Part shown: positions 1-5,560 of the stretch, one piece after another
How positions within the stretch are numbered: the first letter of the stretch is position 1
How the letters are laid out: each line of letters opens with the position of its first letter
Assembly: GCA_031258755.1 (NCBI GenBank)
Contig: JAIRMK010000025.1
Location: forward strand, 1-7,669
DNA length: 7,669 nt
Direction: 5' to 3'
Source of the DNA: Prevotellaceae bacterium
GTDB taxonomy: Bacteria > Bacteroidota > Bacteroidia > Bacteroidales > UBA932
Translations under genes and position numbers: made by a program
Notes under the pieces: model-generated
Seen by the model: the letters and a program-made list of their open reading frames with translations, nothing else
Database searches by the model: none
Told to the model about the DNA's origin: nothing

Positions 1-137
1 GCGCGTTGAGCGGATTTGAATATAAGCTGAACAAGTTGAAGGCATTTTATCGCAACGCCTGTCCGGCAGGTGCCAAAAGCCCTTACTCCGACATTGATTT
101 GCGCTATAGTAATCAAATAGTATGTAAAAGAAAATAA
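1..137 (+). CDS. ftsQ: FtsQ, C-terminal fragment (5' end outside window)
   Basis: An open frame runs from the window edge (first full codon at position 3) for 44 codons to a TAA at 135-137. The tail carries the segment DIDLRYSNQIVCKRK, which resembles the last beta strand of Bacteroidetes FtsQ (pattern I/L-D-L-R/K-Y-x-N-Q-V/I-V-C). FtsQ is a single-pass membrane protein that links early and late divisome proteins; only the periplasmic end is visible here, so its POTRA domain and membrane anchor cannot be checked. The gene lies 8 bases upstream of ftsA, the order ftsQ-ftsA-ftsZ being standard for the dcw cluster, and that position supports the call as much as the short sequence does. Confidence 0.85.
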   Translation, partial: ALSGFEYKLNKLKAFYRNACPAGAKSPYSDIDLRYSNQIVCKRK

Positions 138-145
138 TTTGTATT

Positions 146-1471
146 ATGGAAAAATGTATTGCAGCCGTTGATTTAGGCACCGACAGAATTACCGTTTTAG
201 CAGGAGAAAAAATTTCTTCCGGGAAAATTCATATTCTTGCGCATCTCGAAGCGCCCTCGCAGGGCATAGCGCATGGCGAGGTGCTGAACAACCCGGAAGT
301 GGGGAGCGTGCTGAAATCGCTTGTAAACGAGTTGAAGCAGCAAGCGCACATCGACATCACGGAGGTGTATGTGGGCGTTTCCGGGAGGCATATCCAGTGT
401 ACTAAAAAGACTTCGGAAATAAGGCGTATCGACTACACTAAGGAAATTTCGGAAGACGAAATCAACAGTTTGGAACACGACATGCGCAATGTGCTCGTAA
501 ACTCCAGCAGCGAGGTGCTCGACGTCATTCCGCAAGTGTATCATATCGACAACACCTGCATCGTGCCCAAGAAGCTTAAGGGCGTTTGCGGCCACCTGCT
601 GAAGGCGGAATTTGCCATATTGACGGCCGACAAATTCCCTATGGAACTTATCCAGCGCAGTGTTGAGCGTGCGGGGTTGCGTTTGAAAGGGCTGTTTTTG
701 TCGCCGCTCGCTGCGGCCGAAGCCGTGCTGAGCGACGACGATAAGAATATGGGCGTGGCAGTGGTCGATATTGGCGCCGGCACCACCAGCACGGTGGTTT
801 ACTATGATGACGTGGTGCGCCACGTGGCCGTTATCCCTTTCGGCGGAAACGTAATTACCAAAGACATCGGGGATGGGTGCACCATTTCTTCGCGCTATGC
901 CGAACAACTGAAAGTGCAGTACGGCTCCTGTTACGGTGATTTGATTAAGGAAAACCCGACGTTCAGGATGCCGGGAACGGGCGGCGGCGAAGTGTCGTTC
1001 CGTACGCTGGCCAAGACTATTGAAGCCCGCATGTCCGAAATTATCGAGGCCGTGGAGTATGAAATTCAGAAATCGGGCTACGCCGACCGGATCAATGCCG
1101 GCATTGTGCTCACCGGCGGCGGCGCGAAACTTGGGGAACTGGTGGAGTTCGTGCAATACAAAACCGGCATGAAAGCACGCAAGGGCGAACCGCTGTTCGT
1201 GACGTCCGATTCTGATTCCGACGTGCAACGCGGCGACTGCGCCACGGCGGTAGGCCTGCTGATGAAAGGTGCAACCGGGAATGGGTATATGATTAAGGAG
1301 AAAGAGCCCCAAGTACTATTTGTGGTGCCCCCTGTGGTACCCCCTGTGGTACCGCTGCCTCCACCAGCGCCCGGCAGAAGACACAGGAAAAAGATTAAGG
1401 AAATAATAGATACTATCCCCGGTATGTTTGATGGTTTTTTTACAATAGCTAATAAAGACAACAGGGTTTAA
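146..1471 (+). CDS. ftsA: Cell division protein FtsA (actin-like Z-ring tether)
   Basis: FtsA is the actin/Hsp70-fold ATPase that anchors FtsZ filaments to the inner membrane and recruits later divisome proteins. The 441-residue product shows the family motifs in order: phosphate-1 loop AAVDLGTDRI (6-15), the FtsA-specific 1C region around 85-165, phosphate-2 loop VVDIGAGTTS (206-215), and adenosine motif VLTGGGAKL (321-329), followed by ATAVGLL (366-372). After the core come a proline/valine linker (393-409) and a basic amphipathic segment, KKIKEIIDTIPGMFDGFF (415-432), that fits the C-terminal membrane-targeting helix. The protein is somewhat longer than E. coli FtsA (420) because of that linker. 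The ATG at 146 is chosen because the first conserved motif starts six residues later and ftsQ stops 8 bases before. No Shine-Dalgarno sequence is seen; the leader is A-rich. It is probably co-transcribed with ftsQ and ftsZ. Confidence 0.97.
   Translation: MEKCIAAVDLGTDRITVLAGEKISSGKIHILAHLEAPSQGIAHGEVLNNPEVGSVLKSLVNELKQQAHIDITEVYVGVSGRHIQCTKKTSEIRRIDYTKEISEDEINSLEHDMRNVLVNSSSEVLDVIPQVYHIDNTCIVPKKLKGVCGHLLKAEFAILTADKFPMELIQRSVERAGLRLKGLFLSPLAAAEAVLSDDDKNMGVAVVDIGAGTTSTVVYYDDVVRHVAVIPFGGNVITKDIGDGCTISSRYAEQLKVQYGSCYGDLIKENPTFRMPGTGGGEVSFRTLAKTIEARMSEIIEAVEYEIQKSGYADRINAGIVLTGGGAKLGELVEFVQYKTGMKARKGEPLFVTSDSDSDVQRGDCATAVGLLMKGATGNGYMIKEKEPQVLFVVPPVVPPVVPLPPPAPGRRHRKKIKEIIDTIPGMFDGFFTIANKDNRV
1322..1357 (+). 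repeat. 12-base tandem repeat coding for VVPP units in the FtsA linker
   Basis: Three in-frame 12-base units lie head to tail: GTGGTGCCCCCT, GTGGTACCCCCT and the diverged GTGGTACCGCTG. They encode VVPP, VVPP and VVPL (FtsA residues 393-404), just before the C-terminal membrane helix. Units one and two differ at a single base, so the duplication looks recent or is kept alike by slippage. Gain or loss of a unit would keep the reading frame and only change linker length. Confidence 0.8.
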
Positions 1472-1483
1472 AATTATAAAAAT

Positions 1484-2857
1484 ATGGAGGGAAAAAACGA
1501 AGACATGCTCGTTCCGACCGATTGGGAAAGTAAGGGCGCCAGCATTAAAGTAATAGGCATAGGCGGTGGCGGCAACAATGCCGTGAACAATATGTTCCAC
1601 ACGGGCATAGAGGGCGTGCATTTTGTGGCCTGCAACACCGATAATCAGGCGTTGCGGTCGAGCCCGCTCGACACCAAAATACAGCTGGGCTCCCGCGGGC
1701 TTGGCGCCGGCTGCGACCCCGAACAGGGAAAACAGGCCGCCATAGAAAGCATGGACAAAATACAGGAAGTGCTGGATAATAATACCGAAATGGTGTTTCT
1801 CACCGCCGGCATGGGCGGTGGCACGGGAACCGGCGCCACACCGGTCATTGCCAAAGCCGCCAAAGAAAAAGGCATACTCACGGTGGCCGTTGTAACCATG
1901 CCCTTTTCCGATGAAGGCCTTGATTTCACCACACGCGCCCAAGAGGGAGTGTTTGAATTGCAGAAGTATGTGGATTCATTGTTGATGATAAATAACGACC
2001 GCCTGTATGAGGTACATGGCGACTTACCCTTGAAGCGGGCTTTTGCCAAAGCCGATGAGGTGTTGACTACGGCGGTAAAAGGAATTGCCGAGATTATTAC
2101 CCGTCCCGGATACATCAATGTCGATTTTGCCGATGTGCGCAGGGCTATGGAAAACAGCGGTGTGGCCGTGATGGGGTCGGGCGTTGCAAGTGGCGAAGAG
2201 CGAGCTGTACGGGCGGCTGAAGAAGCCTTGTCGTCGCCTTTGCTCAACTACAACGATATTTCGGGTGCGAAAAATATATTAATCAATATTACGGCCAGCG
2301 AAGAGACCTTGATGGCCAGAGAGCTCCGGGACGCGATGGCGTATATACGGAAATGTGCCGGCGGAATAGCGGGGGGATTTGTGAAGCACGGCATCGTGTA
2401 TGACAACACGCTTGGCGACGCCATGAACGTCACGATAGTGGCCACCGGCTTTCGCATGCAGCCCTTTGAAGAACCCTTTAAAGATAAAGGACCGGTTATT
2501 GTATTGGACGAAGACCCGCTTTCGGGGAAGGAAATAATCCCTTCCGGCGGCACGAAAAAGGGGCAATGGGTTAATCACGGGACGTCCGGCATTGAAGTTG
2601 TCGAAGGCCGGCGGGTGTTTGAAAATGACAGTCCCGCGCCGGCTCCGGTTACGAAAATGAAACCCAAACCTGCGTTGATAGCGGACGACAGCGATATGGA
2701 TGAACTGGAAAGGGTGCCGGCTTACATTCGCCGCAAGGTGGCAATCAATGCGCCGGACGACAGCTATAACACGCCTGCATCAACATTGACTTCAACGCCC
2801 GCCGGCGGGCATCGTCTGAGCTCGGATAACCCATACCTGCACCAGCACATGGATTAG
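1484..2857 (+). CDS. ftsZ: Cell division protein FtsZ (tubulin-like GTPase)
   Basis: FtsZ polymerises with GTP into the cytoplasmic Z-ring that sets the division site. The 457-residue product has the nucleotide-binding GIGGGGNNAVNNM (25-37), the tubulin signature loop GMGGGTGTG (109-117), NNDRL (170-174), and the T7 catalytic segment NVDFADVRR (212-220) whose aspartates complete the GTPase site of the next subunit. The globular core ends near 330. A variable linker follows, then VPAYIRRKVA (411-420), which fits the conserved FtsA-binding peptide, and a further 37-residue tail ending NPYLHQHMD. The ATG at 1484 sits 12 bases after ftsA and gives a short N-terminal arm before the first beta strand. 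All catalytic residues expected of an active FtsZ are present. The TAG stop lies inside the first unit of a heptamer repeat array. It is probably co-transcribed with ftsQ and ftsA; no hairpin-plus-T-run terminator is seen after it. Confidence 0.98.
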   Translation: MEGKNEDMLVPTDWESKGASIKVIGIGGGGNNAVNNMFHTGIEGVHFVACNTDNQALRSSPLDTKIQLGSRGLGAGCDPEQGKQAAIESMDKIQEVLDNNTEMVFLTAGMGGGTGTGATPVIAKAAKEKGILTVAVVTMPFSDEGLDFTTRAQEGVFELQKYVDSLLMINNDRLYEVHGDLPLKRAFAKADEVLTTAVKGIAEIITRPGYINVDFADVRRAMENSGVAVMGSGVASGEERAVRAAEEALSSPLLNYNDISGAKNILINITASEETLMARELRDAMAYIRKCAGGIAGGFVKHGIVYDNTLGDAMNVTIVATGFRMQPFEEPFKDKGPVIVLDEDPLSGKEIIPSGGTKKGQWVNHGTSGIEVVEGRRVFENDSPAPAPVTKMKPKPALIADDSDMDELERVPAYIRRKVAINAPDDSYNTPASTLTSTPAGGHRLSSDNPYLHQHMD

Positions 2858-2895
2858 TGATTAGTGATTAATGGTTAATGGTTAATGATTAACTA
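2854..2895 (+). repeat. Heptamer tandem array 1 (six TTA-initial units)
   Basis: Six 7-base units are joined without gaps: two TTAGTGA, two TTAATGG, one TTAATGA and a closing TTAACTA. The first unit begins inside the last codon of ftsZ and supplies its TAG stop. Because 7 is not a multiple of 3 and each unit carries TAG or TAA, the array stops all three plus-strand frames; the reverse complement also carries TAA or TAG in nearly every unit. Units five and six contain a near-perfect A/T palindrome at 2881-2893 (GTTAAT, one base, ATTAAC). It is A/T-rich and has no G/C stem, so termination by it is unproven. The vapB promoter lies 8 bases beyond its end. Confidence 0.9.
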
Positions 2896-2902
2896 TTTTT
2901 TG

Positions 2903-2910
2903 TATCTTTG
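2903..2910 (+). promoter_or_regulatory. Probable Bacteroidetes -7 promoter element for vapBC
   Basis: TATCTTTG matches the Bacteroidetes primary-sigma -7 consensus TAnnTTTG exactly. It lies 22 bases before the vapB ATG, which would leave a leader of roughly 15-20 nt. The region about 20 bases further upstream, where the -33 element should be, falls inside heptamer array 1 and has no good TTTG, so the upstream element looks weak or absent. This suggests that vapBC has its own promoter as well as possible read-through from ftsZ. Confidence 0.6.
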
Positions 2911-2932
2911 TGGAGAAAATAATTGATAAAAA

Positions 2933-3181
2933 ATGATACGTGCCATTTTCGTTTCTGAGAACAACTTTATTACGTTTCCAATTCCTAATAACTATATAGG
3001 GAAAAAATTGGAAATAATAATCTTTCCGCTTACTGAGCCGGTTATGGCAAGTCCGGGGAAAAAAACAAAAGATGTTGATCTTTCGTTCGGCGCATGGGCA
3101 GATATGGACAACAGCACAGAAGAAATCTGCGCACAAATCAGGAGCAGCAGAACGTTTAGAAAAAGCAACGTCGTATTATGA
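2933..3181 (+). CDS. vapB: VapB-type antitoxin of a PIN-domain toxin-antitoxin module
   Basis: This 82-residue protein is probably the antitoxin that binds and silences the PIN toxin encoded next. The N-terminal part (about 1-35) reads as a short beta-rich segment with NNYIGKKLEIIIFPL (19-33). This resembles small Bacteroidetes antitoxins with a 'P-D/N-N-Y-I/V-G-K-K-V/L-E-V/I' core, which likely form the DNA-binding dimer. A flexible stretch (36-50) follows, then FGAWADMDNSTEEICAQIRS (52-71) and SRTFRK. The C-terminal helix with its Trp and Arg residues is the kind of tail that inserts into the PIN active site. The stop overlaps the vapC start in ATGA, so translation is probably coupled. Such antitoxins usually repress their own promoter and are degraded by Lon or Clp proteases; neither is shown here. 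The exact antitoxin family is not certain, and the symbol follows its partner. Confidence 0.75.
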   Translation: MIRAIFVSENNFITFPIPNNYIGKKLEIIIFPLTEPVMASPGKKTKDVDLSFGAWADMDNSTEEICAQIRSSRTFRKSNVVL

Positions 3182-3582
3182 TACGCTATATTTTAGACAC
3201 AAATATATGCATTTTCTATCTGCGAGGGCAACTTTCCTTCGATAAATTTATCAGTGGCAAATGGCGTAAGTTTTGTTGTATTTCCGAAGTAACAGTTCTC
3301 GAATTGTATTTTGGCGCTGAAAACAGCAATAATCCTGAGAAGCATCACGAAGCTGTAAGTGCTTTTTTACAAGGGCTAACGGTCTTCCCTGTATCCAAAT
3401 GTGCATTCATCTACGCAAAAGAGAAAACACGTTTAAGGAAAATAGGCAAACCGATACATGATGAATTTGACCTTATTATTGGAACTTCCGCCATTGCCGC
3501 CGGCTTGGTGTTAGTAACGGATAATGAAAATCATTTTAAAAATTTTAAGAATATTGAGATGGAAAACTGGGCTAAGGATTAG
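3178..3582 (+). CDS. vapC: VapC-type PIN-domain toxin (predicted ribonuclease)
   Basis: The 134-residue product is a complete PIN domain, a Mg2+/Mn2+-dependent RNase fold; VapC toxins typically cut initiator tRNA, other tRNAs or the 23S rRNA sarcin-ricin loop. The four acidic residues expected of an active site are in place: D7 in YILDTN, E42 in SEVTVLELYFGAE, D98 in HDEFDLIIGTSAIAAG, and D115 in LVTDNENHF. The C-terminal NFKNIEMENW is the usual last strand of these toxins. The toxin therefore looks intact and needs its antitoxin. The ATG lies inside the vapB stop (ATGA). Its base composition is much more A/T-rich than the neighbours: 21 G/C in 60 bases at 3181-3240 and 19 in 60 at 3421-3480, against 44 in 60 at 1801-1860 in ftsZ. 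This fits horizontal acquisition. The TAG stop lies in the first unit of heptamer array 2. The RNA target cannot be read from sequence. Confidence 0.92.
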   Translation: MIRYILDTNICIFYLRGQLSFDKFISGKWRKFCCISEVTVLELYFGAENSNNPEKHHEAVSAFLQGLTVFPVSKCAFIYAKEKTRLRKIGKPIHDEFDLIIGTSAIAAGLVLVTDNENHFKNFKNIEMENWAKD

Positions 3583-3634
3583 TGGTTAATGATTAATGGT
3601 TAATTCATAATTCATAACTCATAACTCTTAACTA
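3579..3634. repeat. Heptamer tandem array 2 (eight units) between convergent vapC and clpX
   Basis: Eight contiguous 7-base units fill the whole gap between two converging genes: TTAGTGG, TTAATGA, TTAATGG, TTAATTC, ATAATTC, two ATAACTC, and a closing TTAACTA. The left three match the units of array 1. Read on the minus strand, the right part gives TTATGAG and TTATGAA units, again beginning with TTA. The first unit provides the TAG of vapC and the last provides the minus-strand TAG of clpX. Like array 1, it starts within GGATTAGTG and ends with TTAACTA. No G/C-rich terminator hairpin is present between these convergent genes; only A/T palindromes are available. Confidence 0.88.
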
Positions 3635-4879
3635 CGCCACGTTCAGCCGTTGTTGTGCCGAGAAGCGGAGCAGTTTTTCCTCCGCATAGTTGCGGGTTAT
3701 TTGCAGTGATTTCTTGTTAGACGACGGAAAGTCATACATGGCGTCGATCATTATCGTTTCGCAGATGGAGCGCAGTCCGCGCGCACCCAGTTTGAATGCG
3801 ATGGCCTTTTCCACAATCAGGTCTAATGCCGCTTCCTCAAACGTCAGGCTGATGCCGTCCATTTTAAACAGGTGCGTGTATTGTTTGACGATGGCGTTTT
3901 TCGGTTCCGTGAGGATGCGCCGCAAGGCTTGGTGGTCGAGGGACTTCAGGTAAGTCACAATAGGCAGCCGCCCCACGATTTCCGGTATCAGGCCGTAGCC
4001 TTTAAGGTCGGAGGGCGCAATGTATTGCAGGAGGTTTTTCCGGTCGATGTGCGCCGTTTTATGGATAACGCCGTAGCCTATCATTTGCGTGTTGAGGCGC
4101 TGCCCGATTTTCCGTTCGATGCCGTCGAAAGCGCCGCCGCAGATAAACAGGATATTTTTTGTGTCGATGCTAATCATTTTTTGTTCCGGGTGCTTGCGTC
4201 CGCCTTGCGGGGGCACGTTCACCACCGAGCCTTCCAGCAGCTTCAGCAGCCCTTGTTGCACGCCTTCACCCGACACGTCGCGCGTGATAGACGGATTGTC
4301 GCTTTTGCGCGCGATTTTATCCAACTCGTCAATAAACACGATGCCTCTTTCCGCCGCCTTGACGTCGTAGTTGGCATTTTGCAGCAGGCGCGACAGGATG
4401 CTTTCCACGTCTTCGCCCACATAGCCCGCTTCGGTCAGCACGGTAGCGTCGACAATGGCAAACGGCACGTGCAGCATACGTGCAATGGTGTTGGCGAGCA
4501 ACGTCTTTCCTGTGCCGGTTTCCCCTACCAGCAGGATGTTTGATTTTTCGATGTCCACCTCCTCATTCTGCTGTTGGTTGATGCGCTTGTAGTGGTTGTA
4601 AACCGCCACGGCGAGATATTTTTTCGCCTCATCCTGTCCGATTACGTACTGGTCGAGGAAAGCCGTAATCTCATGGGGCTTCGGCAACTTTTCCGCTGCT
4701 TTACGGTGCGCCGGCTTGTTGACATCTCCTCTTTGGAACATTTCTTCCATGATGAGCGATGCGTGTTGCAGACAGTCGTCGCATATCGCCGCATGAGAAC
4801 TGGTAATGAGCACCTGTACTTCGTCTTCAAAGCGTCCGCAAAAAGTGCACTGGTGTGGGGGATATTCTTTTTTTGCCAT
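3632..4879 (-). CDS. clpX: ClpX, AAA+ unfoldase of the ClpXP protease
   Basis: ClpX is the hexameric ATPase that recognises, unfolds and feeds proteins into ClpP. The 415-residue product has the N-terminal zinc-binding domain with C11, C14, C33 and C36, Walker A GETGTGKT (119-126), the pore-1 loop GYVG (152-155), Walker B VFIDE (181-185), the RKH substrate loop (228-230), the arginine finger region VGR (302-304) and sensor-2 GAR (365-367). The ClpP-docking loop reads IGY at 267-269, in place of the IGF of E. coli ClpX. All parts needed for activity are present. It begins 3 bases after clpP stops, so the two are surely co-transcribed. The ATG at 4877-4879 places the zinc finger at the usual distance from the N-terminus. 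The TAG stop belongs to the last unit of heptamer array 2. Confidence 0.98.
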   Translation of the reverse strand: MAKKEYPPHQCTFCGRFEDEVQVLITSSHAAICDDCLQHASLIMEEMFQRGDVNKPAHRKAAEKLPKPHEITAFLDQYVIGQDEAKKYLAVAVYNHYKRINQQQNEEVDIEKSNILLVGETGTGKTLLANTIARMLHVPFAIVDATVLTEAGYVGEDVESILSRLLQNANYDVKAAERGIVFIDELDKIARKSDNPSITRDVSGEGVQQGLLKLLEGSVVNVPPQGGRKHPEQKMISIDTKNILFICGGAFDGIERKIGQRLNTQMIGYGVIHKTAHIDRKNLLQYIAPSDLKGYGLIPEIVGRLPIVTYLKSLDHQALRRILTEPKNAIVKQYTHLFKMDGISLTFEEAALDLIVEKAIAFKLGARGLRSICETIMIDAMYDFPSSNKKSLQITRNYAEEKLLRFSAQQRLNVA

Positions 4880-4882
4880 AGT

Positions 4883-5560
4883 TCAGGAATGTGATTTCAT
4901 TCTCGTCAATACCTCGTCAATCATGCCGTAGGCCAATGCCTCCTGCGAGGTCATCCAGTGGTCGCGGTCGGCGTCTTTTGCGATTTGCGCCGCCTCCTTG
5001 CCCGAGTGGAATGCGATAATTTCGTAAAGTTCGTGTTTTAATTTCACGATTTCCCGCGCGGTGATTTCAATATCGGACGCCGGCCCTTCGGCGCCGCCCA
5101 TTGGCTGGTGAATCATCACCCGCGAGTGGGGGAGTGCGGAGCGAAGCCCCTTGCTGCCCGCCGTGAGTATAATGGCCGCCATGGAAGCGGCGATGCCCGT
5201 GCATATCGTGGCCACGTTCGACGAGATCAGTTGCATCGTGTCGTAAATGCCCATGCCGGCATACACCGACCCGCCCGGAGAATTGAGGTATATTTGGATG
5301 TCCCTGCTCGAATCGTTGGACTCGAGGAACAGCAATTGCGCCTGGATGATGTTCGCCACATCGTCGGTGATGGGTACGCCGAGGAAAATGATGCGGTCCA
5401 TCATCAACCGCGAGAACACGTCCATTGTGGCGACATTCAGCTGCCGCTCTTCGATAATGGTGGGGCTAATCGCCCAATTGTACATGGCGTTGTAACGATG
5501 CAGCGCCAGACTGCTGATGCCCGCATGTTTTACAGCGTATTTCTTAAATTCGTTTTGCAT
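4883..5560 (-). CDS. clpP: ClpP, serine protease subunit of ClpXP
   Basis: ClpP forms the double-heptamer proteolytic barrel that works with ClpX. The 225-residue product carries the catalytic triad S126 (TGIAASMAA), H151 (MIHQPMGG) and D200 (DADRDHWM); the 25- and 49-residue spacings equal those of E. coli ClpP (97/122/171). NSPGGSVYAG (93-102) is the strand and loop that line the active site. The segment ISPTIIEERQ aligns with the mature N-terminus of E. coli ClpP, so about 29 residues at the start are probably a propeptide removed by self-cleavage. This is longer than the 14 of E. coli but normal for Bacteroidales as I recall them. The ATG overlaps the tig stop by one base (TAATG), which favours coupled translation. 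Confidence 0.98.
   Translation of the reverse strand: MQNEFKKYAVKHAGISSLALHRYNAMYNWAISPTIIEERQLNVATMDVFSRLMMDRIIFLGVPITDDVANIIQAQLLFLESNDSSRDIQIYLNSPGGSVYAGMGIYDTMQLISSNVATICTGIAASMAAIILTAGSKGLRSALPHSRVMIHQPMGGAEGPASDIEITAREIVKLKHELYEIIAFHSGKEAAQIAKDADRDHWMTSQEALAYGMIDEVLTRMKSHS

Noticed and set aside
197..1312. Long open frame (371 codons) on the minus strand opposite ftsA
   Set aside because: It is entirely antisense to a gene with every FtsA motif. Its His- and Arg-rich, motif-free product is typical of a shadow frame in codon-biased, G/C-richer DNA.
1316..1942. Minus-strand open frame of 208 codons spanning the ftsA-ftsZ junction
   Set aside because: No recognisable domain, fully antisense to ftsA and ftsZ, and no promoter or start context was found.
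2854..2895. Heptamer array read as a CRISPR array or an origin iteron set
   Set aside because: The units are contiguous and only 7 bases long with no spacers, and no dnaA box, cas gene or replication gene is nearby.
2882..3136. Minus-strand open frame of 84 codons opposite vapB
   Set aside because: It is antisense to the antitoxin gene, contains the promoter and array as codons, and has no recognisable motif.
3872..4543. Plus-strand open frame of 223 codons opposite clpX
   Set aside because: It is a shadow of clpX with low-complexity His, Arg and Val content. The clpX product has all catalytic motifs.
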